From the NCBI RefSeq assembly GCF_000013405.1, contig NC_007759.1, forward strand, positions 807,001-871,000: a stretch of 64,000 nucleotides of DNA, in the 5' to 3' direction. Below, piece by piece: positions 8,615 to 17,096 of this stretch (positions are counted from its first letter, which is position 1; each line of letters begins with the position of its first letter). This DNA comes from Syntrophus aciditrophicus SB. GTDB taxonomy: Bacteria; Desulfobacterota; Syntrophia; Syntrophales; Syntrophaceae. The translations under genes were made by a program, and so were the position numbers. The notes below the pieces were generated by a model. The model was not told the origin of the DNA. It saw nothing but the letters and a program-made list of their open reading frames with translations, and did not search any database.

Positions 8615-8874
8615 CCTGAATACCCTTTCCTGAAATCAATAAGTATCTTGTATACCGGCGAAAAAACATTTGCAAATTTTAATTTGCCTTTAAATAACAG
8701 CTAATTAACACGGGAATGTCTCACGTTGGCAATTTCGTGGCACCCATGATGTTATATCTAGCATGAAAAAAAGCATTCCGGTGATAAAGATTTCTTGCAT
8801 AATGAGCTGTGATGATGTAGTTATATTGAAACTAATAAATAATGCCCGTTATGGCATAAAGAGGTTTGTTACAG

Positions 8875-8890
8875 TGGGAAAGTATTTGCG
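8875..8890 (+). promoter_or_regulatory. Candidate sigma-54 promoter for benzoate-CoA ligase 1
   Basis: TGGGAAAGTATTTGCG has GG and GC separated by exactly 10 bases and an intact TTGC, as in -24/-12 promoters. It is one of two GG-N10-GC matches in this leader (the other, at 8727, is weaker). The sigma-54 activator gene nearby makes it plausible, but no upstream activator repeat like that of the second ligase was found. Confidence 0.4.
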
Positions 8891-9266
8891 CCTCAAAGTT
8901 GCCAGGTGCCGGGAAAGCGGTTGTTGCCATTGCTTACAGATTCTTGATCTGAGTTCTTCATGTCATGAAAGAAGGAGGTGAATCCGAAATTCCGGAGATC
9001 GTTGTTTGGTTCTCCGAAACAAAGCGCAGGAAATGGCTTACTAAGAAGGAAGAGGCCTGATTGATGGATTGCGGCCCGATGCATAGACAGAAGTAGAAGC
9101 AACATAAATAAATAACAGGGGCATAAGAAATAAATTTTCCTAAGTTGATCAGGAACAAAAGCCGGAAGCGCTTGAAAAGATATGACAGATCGGTCGGGAA
9201 AAGAAAAAAGGAGACTCCTTAAAGGCTGATCATCATTAGAAAATATATGCGGAAGAAGTAGAGAGA

Positions 9267-9283
9267 TGTGAATTGATTTCACA
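9267..9283. promoter_or_regulatory. Palindromic site upstream of benzoate-CoA ligase 1
   Basis: TGTGAA-TTGAT-TTCACA is a perfect inverted repeat ending 28 bases before the ATG. It resembles a CRP/FNR-family half-site pair but with one extra central base. Its position close to the ribosome-binding site suggests a repressor operator or RNA structure rather than an activator site. Confidence 0.35.
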
Positions 9284-9311
9284 TTAACCATTACCAAAAG
9301 GAGGAGGAAAC

Positions 9312-10886
9312 ATGGCAAAGTTATACCCGGAGGAATTTTACAACTCAGCAGATTGGTTTGTAGACAGGCACGTCAGGGAGGGACGCGGCGACAATATTTG
9401 CGCTTATACGGACAAGGGCAATTACACCTATCGTGACATCCAGAAAATGGCCAACAAGATGGCTAACATGTTCAAGGATCTGGATATCCGGATGGGCGAC
9501 CGAATCATCATGCTTGTTCTGGACACCCCTTGGTTTTATTCCACTTTCTGGGGTGCGGTAAAGATGGGGGCTGTCCCTGTCCCTTCCAGCACCATGCTTA
9601 CGCCCGCCGACTATGAATATTACCTGAATGACAGCCAGGCGAGGACGCTTGTTGTTTCATCGAGACTTCTGCCGGTCGTCAATCAGATCGAAGAACTTCG
9701 TTTCCTTAAGAATATGATTGTTGTCGATGATGACGGTGTATTTTCCACGCCTTACCAGCAGATATATGCCTCAGCATCGGATGAATTTCAAACCGTGTTT
9801 ACCTCGGCGGATGATGTTGCCTTCTGGCTTTATACATCCGGCACGACCGGCGGTCCGAAGGGGGCGGTTCATTCGCAGTCCGATATGCAGTACAGTGCTG
9901 AAGCTTATGGAAAGCATATCCTCGAGATTACGGAAAAGGACATCTGCTACTCGGCAGCTCGACTCTTTTTCACCTACGGCCTCGGCAATGCCATGTTCTT
10001 CCCCATGTCTGTCGGCGCCGCGGCTGTCCTGAACCCGGATCCCCCCGCTCCAGCCCATGTGTTCAGGTTGATCAAGACCTACAAGGCAACATTGTTCTTC
10101 GGCGTTCCAACGCTGTTCGGCCAGATGCTGATTACCCAGGATAAAATTGACGCGGAGAAGGGCGCTGGAGCTGACCCCAAGGATCATGATCTGGTGTCGC
10201 TCCGAGCCTGTCCGTCTGCCGGCGAGGCGCTTCCCCCCGATCTGTACCATAAGTTCAAGGCCCGCTACGGCGTGGAAATCCTTGACGGACCGGGTTCAAC
10301 GGAAATGCTCCATATCTATCTGTCCAACAAGCTGGGCGACGTCAAACCAGGTTCCAGTGGAAAGCCTGTCCCCGGCTATGAAGAGAAGATCATGGATGAA
10401 GAAGGCAAAAATGAACTGCCTGACGGTGAAGTCGGAAACCTCTGGATCAAAGGGAGGAGTTCACTCCGTTATTACTGGAGAAAGAGAGACAAGACAGCCG
10501 CTACCGTCATCGGTGAGTGGGTCAATTCTGGTGACAAGTATTACAAGGATGCGGAAGGGTACTACTGGCCGTCAGGCCGGGCCGACGACATGCTGAAAGT
10601 CGGCGGCATCTGGGTGTCCCCGCTGGAAGTGGAAAACTGCCTGAGAGAGCATGCATCCGTCATGGAATGTGCCGTGGTAGGCGCCATGGACGAAGAGAAT
10701 CTGGTGAAACCGAAGGCCTTCGTCGTCCTCAATCAGGGGTTTGCACAGTCTCCGGAACTCGAAAAGGAATTGAAACAGTGGGTTCTCGACCGGCTGGCCA
10801 AATTCAAGTATCCGCGATGGATCGTGTTCATTGATTCACTCCCCAAAACTGCGACCGGGAAGATCCAGCGTTTCAAACTTCGTTAA
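9312..10886 (+). CDS. Benzoate-CoA ligase (AMP-forming), copy 1
   Basis: Activates benzoate or a related aromatic/alicyclic acid to its CoA thioester using ATP, giving AMP and pyrophosphate; it is the entry step of anaerobic benzoate degradation. This 524-residue member of the adenylate-forming superfamily has the P-loop YTSGTTGGPKG (174-184), the DGPGSTEMLHIYLSN motif, the hinge GRADDMLKVGGIWVSP and the C-terminal lysine in PKTATGKIQRFKLR (K517). DGPGSTE and the ADDMLKVGG hinge are typical of the benzoate-CoA ligase clade. The ribosome-binding site GGAGGA precedes the ATG. A second copy lies convergently 435 bases away. Exact substrate range is inferred. Confidence 0.92.
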   Translation: MAKLYPEEFYNSADWFVDRHVREGRGDNICAYTDKGNYTYRDIQKMANKMANMFKDLDIRMGDRIIMLVLDTPWFYSTFWGAVKMGAVPVPSSTMLTPADYEYYLNDSQARTLVVSSRLLPVVNQIEELRFLKNMIVVDDDGVFSTPYQQIYASASDEFQTVFTSADDVAFWLYTSGTTGGPKGAVHSQSDMQYSAEAYGKHILEITEKDICYSAARLFFTYGLGNAMFFPMSVGAAAVLNPDPPAPAHVFRLIKTYKATLFFGVPTLFGQMLITQDKIDAEKGAGADPKDHDLVSLRACPSAGEALPPDLYHKFKARYGVEILDGPGSTEMLHIYLSNKLGDVKPGSSGKPVPGYEEKIMDEEGKNELPDGEVGNLWIKGRSSLRYYWRKRDKTAATVIGEWVNSGDKYYKDAEGYYWPSGRADDMLKVGGIWVSPLEVENCLREHASVMECAVVGAMDEENLVKPKAFVVLNQGFAQSPELEKELKQWVLDRLAKFKYPRWIVFIDSLPKTATGKIQRFKLR

Positions 10887-10970
10887 AACAGAATGGGATG
10901 ACCCTTTGTCGGGGGACATCCAAAGAGTTGTGAACAGGAGCATCCCTCACAACAATTGACAATGTTTCAA

Positions 10971-10999
10971 AAAAGGGCCGCCTTCCAGGCGGCCCTTTT
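10971..10999 (+). terminator. Terminator of benzoate-CoA ligase 1
   Basis: A perfect 13-bp stem AAAAGGGCCGCCT / AGGCGGCCCTTTT with a 3-base loop, ending in TTTT, 85 bases after the stop codon. Its A-tail and T-tail make it suitable in both directions. Confidence 0.9.
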
Positions 11000-11258
11000 C
11001 AGTTCCAGCTTGTTCCAGTTTTTCCCTGCCTTTTCCTCTATGGAGCTTATTTCTGAGTCATTCATACTTCCAACAGCCTGCAGATGACCGAGCGGACAAG
11101 CGGGCGGGGAAAAAACTGACAATACCGAAGGAGGTCAAGGACCGTTTTGCGGAATTCAGGATGACACATGATGTCAGTAGTGGAGAGGAATTTATCAGGT
11201 GCGGAGCAGCAACCCTTGAGATGAGCGTGTTCTTCTGAAGAAAGATATTTTGGGATAT
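11000..11258. other. Spacer between convergent ligases, possible gene remnant
   Basis: A plus-strand open frame without a start codon ends at TGA 11236-11238 and reads ...KLTIPKEVKDRFAEFR, then MTHDVSSGEEFIRCG. It looks protein-like but is too short to identify, and could be the tail of a lost gene or chance. Nothing else was seen. Confidence 0.25.
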
Positions 11259-11290
11259 AAAAGGACCGCCTTTGTAGAGGCGGTCCTTTT
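11259..11290 (-). terminator. Terminator of benzoate-CoA ligase 2
   Basis: The stem is AAAAGGACCGCCT (11259-11271) / AGGCGGTCCTTTT (11278-11290) with a 6-base loop, 30 bases past the stop at 11321. The arms differ by one base from those of the ligase 1 terminator, as expected if gene and terminator were duplicated together. Confidence 0.88.
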
Positions 11291-11320
11291 CATTTCAGAT
11301 TTTTAGATCTTAAAATCAAA

Positions 11321-12895
11321 TCAGCGGAGTTTGAAACGCTGAATCTTTCCGGTGGCCGTCTTGGGAAGTTCATCCATGAAAACAATCCAGCGTGGATATT
11401 TGAATTTGGCCAGCCGGTCGAGAACCCACTGTTTCAATTCCTTTTCGAGTTCCGGAGATGGCGCGAAACCTTGTTTGAGGACGACGAAGGCCTTTGGTTT
11501 TACGAGATTCTTTTCGTCTTCCGCTCCGATAACGGCGGTTTCCAGAACCGCGGGATGCTCTCTCAGACAGTTTTCCACTTCCAGCGGGGACACCCAGATG
11601 CCGCCGACTTTGAGCATGTCGTCGGCCCGTCCTGACGGCCAGAAGTACCCGTCTTTATCCCTGTAATACTTGTCACCCGTGTTGACCCATCCGCCGATGA
11701 TCGTGCTGGCTGTTTTTTCCTTCTTCCTCCAGTAATAACGGAGTGAACTGTCACCCTTCACCCAGAGCGTCCCGATTTCACCATCAGGCAGCGTCTCGCC
11801 TTCTTCACCGACAATCTTGGCTTCGTAACCGGGGACAACCTTCCCGCTGGAGCCGGCCTTGACGTCGCCCAGTGTATTGGAAAGATAGATATGAAGCATC
11901 TCTGTTGATCCCGGACCATCGAGAATCTCTACACCAAAGCGTTCCTTGAACCTGTGGTAAAGATCGGGAGGAAGCGCCTCGCCTGCGGACGGGCAGGCCC
12001 TGACAGATGAAAGTTCATGCGGCGCCTTGGGATCCGGCGTGATTCCTGCCTCTTTTTCCTGCTTCACCTTGTATTCCAGCATCTGTCCGAAAAGGGTCGG
12101 AATGCCGAAGAAGAGCGTTACCTTATAAGTGCTGTTCAGCCGGAATGCCCGTTCCGGAGTGGGGGGATCCGGGTTCAGGACGGACGCAGCCCCTACGCTC
12201 AGCGGATAGACCATGCCGTTGCCGATGCCGTAAGCGAAAAAGAGTCGAGCGGCCGAGTAGCAGACGTCATTTTCCGTCATCCCGAGAACGTGCTTGCCAT
12301 AAGCTTCCGCGACGTACTGCATGTCGGAATGGGAATGGACCGCACCCTTTGGAGCGCCGGTGGTGCCGGAGGTGTATTGCCAGAAGGCGACATCGTCTTT
12401 GGTGGTGAACGCGGTTTCCGCTTCCTCGGATGCCTGGGCATACATCTGCTGATAAGGAGTGGAAAATTCTCCATCATCATCGACAACGATCACATCCCTG
12501 AGATAACGCAGTTCGCCCTTAATGCCCTTGATTAAAGGGAGAAGTTTTTCTGAAATGACAAGTGTTCTTGCCTGGCTGTCGTTCAGGTAATACTGGTAAT
12601 CGTCAGATGTGAGCATGGTGTTGGAAGGAACAGGAACGGCTCCTATCCTGACAGCGCCCCAGAACGTGGAAAAAAACCAGGGAGTGTCAAAAACCAGCAT
12701 GATCACCCTGTCGCCTATCCTGATGTCCAGCTTCCTGAACATGTTGGCCATCTTGTTGACCATTTTCTGCATATCGCGATATGTGTAGTTGCCCTTATCC
12801 GTGTAAGCGCAGATCTTGTCGCCACGTCCTTCCTCGATATGCCTGTCGATAAAATAATTGACGGAATTATAAAACTCTTCTGTATAGACCGCCAT
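11321..12895 (-). CDS. Benzoate-CoA ligase (AMP-forming), copy 2
   Basis: Same reaction and length (524 residues) as the convergent copy 1, and by eye roughly four-fifths identical to it. Its P-loop is YTSGTTGAPKG, and DGPGSTEMLHIYLSN, GRADDMLKVGGIWVSP and the C-terminal GKIQRFKLR are unchanged. Differences concentrate in surface segments around residues 118-165 and 280-300. AGGAGGAG precedes the ATG. The gene lies just downstream of, and on the same strand as, a sigma-54 activator. Its own upstream region has a GG-N10-GC promoter match, three palindromes and distal inverted repeats, so this copy is probably the regulated one. Confidence 0.92.
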   Translation of the reverse strand: MAVYTEEFYNSVNYFIDRHIEEGRGDKICAYTDKGNYTYRDMQKMVNKMANMFRKLDIRIGDRVIMLVFDTPWFFSTFWGAVRIGAVPVPSNTMLTSDDYQYYLNDSQARTLVISEKLLPLIKGIKGELRYLRDVIVVDDDGEFSTPYQQMYAQASEEAETAFTTKDDVAFWQYTSGTTGAPKGAVHSHSDMQYVAEAYGKHVLGMTENDVCYSAARLFFAYGIGNGMVYPLSVGAASVLNPDPPTPERAFRLNSTYKVTLFFGIPTLFGQMLEYKVKQEKEAGITPDPKAPHELSSVRACPSAGEALPPDLYHRFKERFGVEILDGPGSTEMLHIYLSNTLGDVKAGSSGKVVPGYEAKIVGEEGETLPDGEIGTLWVKGDSSLRYYWRKKEKTASTIIGGWVNTGDKYYRDKDGYFWPSGRADDMLKVGGIWVSPLEVENCLREHPAVLETAVIGAEDEKNLVKPKAFVVLKQGFAPSPELEKELKQWVLDRLAKFKYPRWIVFMDELPKTATGKIQRFKLR

Positions 12896-12919
12896 CTTTG
12901 CTCCTCCTCTTCATAATAA

Positions 12920-12959
12920 TTACAATGTAAATTTCAGTTACAATGTAATTACATCGTAA
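12920..12959. promoter_or_regulatory. Triple palindromic operator array TTACAATGTAA
   Basis: Three 11-bp palindromes lie in a row: TTACAATGTAA at 12920-12930 and 12938-12948, and TTACATCGTAA at 12949-12959. They sit between the predicted sigma-54 promoter and the ligase 2 start codon, covering the expected transcription start and early leader. Their position suggests binding by a repressor whose identity is unknown. Confidence 0.6.
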
Positions 12960-12975
12960 GGCAATAATTTGGCCA
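12960..12975 (-). promoter_or_regulatory. Candidate sigma-54 promoter of benzoate-CoA ligase 2
   Basis: Read on the minus strand, TGGCCAAATTATTGCC contains TGGC and TTGC with GG and GC exactly 10 bases apart. The predicted start near 12949 gives a leader of about 55 nt. Inverted repeats that could serve as enhancer sites lie 250-330 bases upstream, and the adjacent gene encodes a sigma-54 activator. Confidence 0.65.
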
Positions 12976-13228
12976 ACGTGTGCTGAAACAAACCGCGTAG
13001 CCCGATAATTGAGAGTAAAAGTAAAAAGATATCGTCAATAATGTAACAATAAAAACAGATTAGAGACGACTGTGAAACTGGAAAGAAAAGTTGGGGGACG
13101 TGTTCTCCGTAGATGCCTGGAAGACAGCCTCTTCCCCTCTCTGGAAGGGTATTTTGGCGCTAAATAGTAGCTAAATTAAGGAAATGTAAGGAGAATCTTA
13201 AAACGGGCGTGTGGAAAAGATTTTATAG

Positions 13229-13292
13229 CCTGGAAACTGTTGTTTCCAGGTTGTCTGGAAACTTTTATTGCCATTGGAATCTTATGTTTCCA
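13229..13292. promoter_or_regulatory. Inverted repeats built on TGGAAAC, probable activator sites
   Basis: CCTGGAAAC-TGTT-GTTTCCAGG (13229-13250) is a perfect 9-bp inverted repeat. A second pair, TGGAAAC (13256-13262) and GTTTCCA (13286-13292), follows with a wider spacer. Both lie between the activator gene and ligase 2, about 280-340 bases upstream of the predicted start, a normal distance for sigma-54 enhancer sites. The first could alternatively be the activator gene's terminator. Confidence 0.55.
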
Positions 13293-13311
13293 CTTTGATC
13301 CGAAAAACAGA

Positions 13312-15090
13312 TCAGCCTGCAAGGTGATACTTTTTCAGTTTTTTTAAAACCGCGGTATGAGAAATCCCCAGCACCCGGCCGATTTGACGGGAATTCCTGT
13401 ATTTTTTCAATGCCCCGGACAATATATTTTTTTCCGCCTCTTCCACAACCTCTTTCAATGTGGACAAGGGCTCTTCCTTGTGACCGGCCTCCGGAGCCAC
13501 AGTTTGATCAGTCAGATTCCGGGAGGAAATATTCAGCTTTGTCCCCATGGCTTCAACATCGATTATATTGCCGGAACAGGTGATGACCAGCCGCTCAATC
13601 ATGTTTTTCAGTTCCCTGATATTGCCCGGCCAGGGATAATTCATGAAATTGCTCAGCAAGGCGGGAGCCATGGTTTTTTCCACGCCGTACTTGGCATTAT
13701 ATCGATTCAGAAAATGATTGACCAATAAAGGAACATCCTCCTTACGCTGCCTGAGGGGAGGAATGGTAATCGGCACAACGTTGAGGCGATAGAAGAGGTC
13801 TTCCCGAAACTTCCGTTCCGCAACCAGCTTGTTCAACTCCCTGTTGCTGGCGGCAATGAAGCGAACATCCAGTTTGATGACTCTTGTCCCTCCCAGACGG
13901 ATAAAAGCACGGTCCTGTACGACCTGAAGAAACTTGACCTGCAGATCCAGAGGCAAATCTTCGATTTCATCAAGAAAAAGTGTCCCTTCCGCTGCCAGTT
14001 CGAAAATACCCGGTTTGCCTTCTCGGTTTGCCCCGGTAAAGGCGCCCCGGTTGTATCCAAAGAGTTCCGATTCCAGCAGATGCTGGGGGATTGCACCGCA
14101 ATTGACCTTGATGAAAGCACCGCGTCTTTTGCTCCAGACATGGATCAGCTTGGCAAGCACTTCCTTGCCGACTCCCGATTCTCCCTGGATTAAAACCGTC
14201 ACCTCACTGCCGGCGATCCGCCTGGACATTTCGATGATCCTGTACATGGTCGGACTTTCGGTGATCATCTCATTGGCGCGCAAATCGTCTTCAAGCATCC
14301 TGTTGAACTCCGTCTGAAGGCGGCTGCTCACCTCCCGCGACTGGGCAAGCTGTTCCTGCAGATTGATGATCTCCGACATGTCTCTCGCGTTGGTCACCAT
14401 CCTCAGGATATTCCCCTGGTCATCAAACATGGGTGTGGAGGTAACCATGACTTCCTTCCCGGTTCGAATTTTCTGTATGCCGGTGACAGTCTTTTGTTCT
14501 TTCCGCGCCCGGCTTTCAATGGATTCAGCATGAAAATGGCCGTTTTCATGAAGAGATTCCATTTTGTGGCCGAGAAAATGCTCCCGGGTCAGTTCGGTTA
14601 TCCGTAACAGAGCATCGTTGATTTTCAGAACATTTCCCTCACCGTCGGTAATAAGAATGCCATCATGGGATGAGGCGATGATGCCTTCCAGCTCCTTGTT
14701 CAATTTCTTACAGGATTTTAATTCCGCCCTGATTTTATCTGATACCGTTGCATCCCGCAGCAGGATCACTGTTTCGTCATCCGATCCGGAGATGGAGTGC
14801 ACGCAAAGAGTTCTGCCTTGGAAGGTGATCCTTCGCTCATGATGGTGTTGTGGATTGGAATGGATGAAATCCAGCAGTTCAGAGGCCTGCGGCACTGATG
14901 CGACGGGATTTCCGATGAGCTGCCCATCGATATCCAGAAATTTCCGTGCGACGGCATTGCACGCAGAAATCATTCCTTTGCGGTCAACAGCAAGGATTCC
15001 GTAATTGATGGAATTGAGAACAAGATCAGCGATTTCTTCGCTTTTTAAAGTCCTGTCGCTCCCACGGGAGGAATCAGGCGGGTAAATCAT
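13312..15090 (-). CDS. Sigma-54-dependent transcriptional activator with two PAS domains
   Basis: A 592-residue enhancer-binding protein. Two PAS-type sensor domains occupy about 20-115 and 135-245. The AAA+ domain has Walker A GESGVGKE (303-310), the sigma-54-contacting GAFTGA loop (349-354) and Walker B LFLDEIED (about 371-378). A Fis-type helix-turn-helix ends the chain (about 555-590). There is no receiver domain, so it probably senses a ligand or redox state directly. It lies upstream of benzoate-CoA ligase 2 on the same strand. Control of aromatic-acid activation is inferred from position and from the promoter motifs between them. Confidence 0.93.
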   Translation of the reverse strand: MIYPPDSSRGSDRTLKSEEIADLVLNSINYGILAVDRKGMISACNAVARKFLDIDGQLIGNPVASVPQASELLDFIHSNPQHHHERRITFQGRTLCVHSISGSDDETVILLRDATVSDKIRAELKSCKKLNKELEGIIASSHDGILITDGEGNVLKINDALLRITELTREHFLGHKMESLHENGHFHAESIESRARKEQKTVTGIQKIRTGKEVMVTSTPMFDDQGNILRMVTNARDMSEIINLQEQLAQSREVSSRLQTEFNRMLEDDLRANEMITESPTMYRIIEMSRRIAGSEVTVLIQGESGVGKEVLAKLIHVWSKRRGAFIKVNCGAIPQHLLESELFGYNRGAFTGANREGKPGIFELAAEGTLFLDEIEDLPLDLQVKFLQVVQDRAFIRLGGTRVIKLDVRFIAASNRELNKLVAERKFREDLFYRLNVVPITIPPLRQRKEDVPLLVNHFLNRYNAKYGVEKTMAPALLSNFMNYPWPGNIRELKNMIERLVITCSGNIIDVEAMGTKLNISSRNLTDQTVAPEAGHKEEPLSTLKEVVEEAEKNILSGALKKYRNSRQIGRVLGISHTAVLKKLKKYHLAG

Positions 15091-15273
15091 GAACGCGTTC
15101 CTTTTTCTTCCTTTGCTCCCGAACTTCTCTCTACTCAGGATCTGTTTCCAAAATCTGTCAAAACTTCTCTCTTCAGTGCCTCCCCGCTTGTAACGGAGCT
15201 GCCCGAAATTGTCAAAGTGAATCTCAAACCCGCTCCCCCTTCGGCCGGGATGACTTCACGGCCAGGGTTCGAT

Positions 15274-16017
15274 TCAAGCGGCTGACTCTTTCCCTCCTTC
15301 CCGTCGGGAAAGGGCGCGATGACATTCCCTGATCAAATAATCCGGCAGCGGTTCATGGAGGGCGCTATGGAGCAGGTCGTTCGCCCATGGGGCGTCGATG
15401 TCGGCCAGGGAACGGATAGCCAGGGCCACTTTCTGTGTTGTATGAGGGTAGACCGGAACCACGCTCATTTCGTCAGGATAAAAGAAGTGAATATATCCCC
15501 GGCGCATTGATTTCCCGTAGACATTGATGGTGACACTGTATCCTTCCGCCACATTTCCGAGGCGATGGATTCCCCGATCCAGGGGAAGGATTCCCGTTGA
15601 CTGGCCTGGATTCATTACGATCGGAAGATGAGGACTCAGATTGGCGAAACCTTCCCGACTTCCATCATCGAGACGGTGATACTTGATTTCGTCCATCGCG
15701 CCGAACAGGCAGCCCACCACGCCCCAGGAACCATGATCATGAATGGTGTCCACCATTCCCGGCTCCCAGATGTAGGCAAGGATGACAAATTCGGGATTTG
15801 CGCTTCGATATAACGTGATCTCATTGGGCCAGATGGAAGGTTTCTGAGTTTTCCGCCACTTCGGGTCCAGGATGAGACTGGCAAGGGAATCCTGGAACCA
15901 GGATCCCGAAGACGTCAATTGGGAAATCAGGATGCGGCCCTGCCTGATCTGTTCATCCAGCAGATGTTGTTCCTTCAGCAACGTTTCAAAAGACTCCACA
16001 AACTCATTCAGATTCAT
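15274..16017 (-). CDS. Cysteine-dioxygenase-family cupin (thiol dioxygenase-like)
   Basis: A 247-residue cupin with the iron-ligand pattern of type I thiol dioxygenases: H93 and H95 in TIHDHGSWGVVGCLFG, and H151 in DRGIHRLGN. Flanking residues such as the SVTINVYGKSM strand also match the family, which oxidises cysteine or 3-mercaptopropionate to a sulfinate using O2. An O2-dependent enzyme is unexpected in an apparent strict anaerobe. It may handle oxygen exposure, act on another substrate, or be a recent acquisition. It follows the QueG-like gene by 33 bases on the same strand, so they are probably co-transcribed. Confidence 0.82.
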   Translation of the reverse strand: MNLNEFVESFETLLKEQHLLDEQIRQGRILISQLTSSGSWFQDSLASLILDPKWRKTQKPSIWPNEITLYRSANPEFVILAYIWEPGMVDTIHDHGSWGVVGCLFGAMDEIKYHRLDDGSREGFANLSPHLPIVMNPGQSTGILPLDRGIHRLGNVAEGYSVTINVYGKSMRRGYIHFFYPDEMSVVPVYPHTTQKVALAIRSLADIDAPWANDLLHSALHEPLPDYLIRECHRALSRREGGKESAA

Positions 16018-16050
16018 GGCCTCTCTTCCTCCTGTTTCATCTCCGACTGT

Positions 16051-16908
16051 TTATTCTTTTTTCCTGTCGTCAGGAACATCCCGGATATTTCCCCATTTGC
16101 GAATATGAGTCCACGAAGCGTAGGCGGGATCATCGGGATCAGCCGCCAACGCCTCCGCTTCCCGCAGATACTTTTTCTGTATGCCTTTTTCACTGTACAG
16201 GAGGCGGTCTTCGCCTACCGGGCAGACCTTCGTGCAGATTCCACAGGGATAGGACCGCCGTCTGACCAGTTCCTCGTGCATTTCGAGGCAGGCCAGTTTA
16301 TCATAATACCCCATTACCTGATCCCGGTGCATAACCAGGGCCTGCTTCGGGCAGCATTTGACGCAGGCCGCGCACTTGATGCAGAGTTCATCCGCCAGCG
16401 GGGGATCACCGGGCAGATCCGCGCTGGTGAAGACCGAGACGAAACGAACCCGCGGGCCGAAGGCCTTCGTCAGCAGGCAGTGGCTGACGCCGATCGTTCC
16501 CAGACCTGCGTACTTCGCTGCCATGACATGGCTGAAGGCCGCATAAGGGGCATTCCGCAGCGCTTTGAGGCTGGCGTACGTGTCGCGACCGAAAAAGGAA
16601 GAGGCGTAACCTTTCCCGTTGAGAAAACGGGCCAGATCGAAGGCAAGCGTATCGAGTTTGCGATTTACGATCGTGTACATTTCCTTGTGAAGCACCGACG
16701 GCGTAGTCTCCACGATCGGCAGCAGCATGGGCATTCCCATGACGATCACGGTGCGGGCGAACGGCCATAGCGCCCGTGGACGAAATTCAGGCGGCACCTC
16801 TCCCGCCTCATCCCAGCGCTCCACAGGGGCGAACCCCACGAGCTCTGCGTCCCGCTCCCGGCAGAAGCGGATCACTTCGTCTTTAAGATACTCATCTTTC
16901 TGAGACAT
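16051..16908 (-). CDS. QueG-like 4Fe-4S protein (epoxyqueuosine reductase-related)
   Basis: A 285-residue protein with the two [4Fe-4S] motifs of QueG-related proteins: CIKCAACVKCCPKQAL (about 179-194) and CGICTKVCPVG (about 227-237). The N-terminal part (about 1-170) resembles the cobalamin-binding region of QueG. True QueG is longer and has HEAT-like repeats at the C-terminus that are absent here. It is therefore better called a QueG-like ferredoxin protein, perhaps a corrinoid-dependent reductase. It lies upstream of the dioxygenase-like gene in the same operon. Confidence 0.78.
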   Translation of the reverse strand: MSQKDEYLKDEVIRFCRERDAELVGFAPVERWDEAGEVPPEFRPRALWPFARTVIVMGMPMLLPIVETTPSVLHKEMYTIVNRKLDTLAFDLARFLNGKGYASSFFGRDTYASLKALRNAPYAAFSHVMAAKYAGLGTIGVSHCLLTKAFGPRVRFVSVFTSADLPGDPPLADELCIKCAACVKCCPKQALVMHRDQVMGYYDKLACLEMHEELVRRRSYPCGICTKVCPVGEDRLLYSEKGIQKKYLREAEALAADPDDPAYASWTHIRKWGNIRDVPDDRKKE

Positions 16909-16979
16909 CGAGGTTCCTTACTCCAATAGCCATCGACATGACTGGCGTAGCCAGATGGGGCCACGGAATGAAGCCGGTC

Positions 16980-17096
16980 GTTCCAATTCCAGATCAGATG
17001 CAATGTCGAAACAGCGAGGCAAAGAATGTCCAGGCTTGTGTAAATGGACGTCAAGGGTCCTATGAAGAAGCCTGAGATTTGATATGAAATTGGAAT
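16980..17096. repeat. Inverted-repeat-bounded intergenic element (family copy 1)
   Basis: A segment of about 117 bp whose ends are imperfect inverted repeats: GTTCCAATTCCAGATCAGAT on the left and ATTTGATATGAAATTGGAAT on the right (16 of 20 match). The right end and its flank, AATTGGAATGAGCAG, recur exactly at 47763-47777. It contains no gene and sits between two genes pointing the same way. It belongs to the family seen at 47652 and 53052. Confidence 0.6.

Larger units (their letters stand above)
8615..9311. other. Long region upstream of benzoate-CoA ligase 1, no firm gene
   Basis: Nearly 700 bases lie between divergent genes. A 31-codon plus-strand frame (ATG at about 8965) contains a strong AAGGAGGTGA inside itself. 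A hydrophobic 141-codon minus-strand frame (9318-8893) has no ribosome-binding site. The stretch contains a sigma-54-like match at 8875-8890 and a perfect palindrome at 9267-9283. If the sigma-54 site is used, the ligase mRNA has a leader of about 400 nt. Confidence 0.4.

Noticed and set aside
8727-8742. Second GG-N10-GC match (TGGCAATTTCGTGGCA) upstream of benzoate-CoA ligase 1
   Set aside because: It lacks the TTGC element and is nearly 600 bases from the start; kept only as a weak alternative to 8875-8890.
8763-8981. 72-codon plus-strand frame
   Set aside because: No ribosome-binding site and no recognisable sequence; it overlaps the candidate sigma-54 site.
8893-9318. Hydrophobic 141-codon minus-strand frame upstream of benzoate-CoA ligase 1
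   Set aside because: No ribosome-binding site, hydrophobic low-complexity sequence, and it overlaps the start of the ligase.
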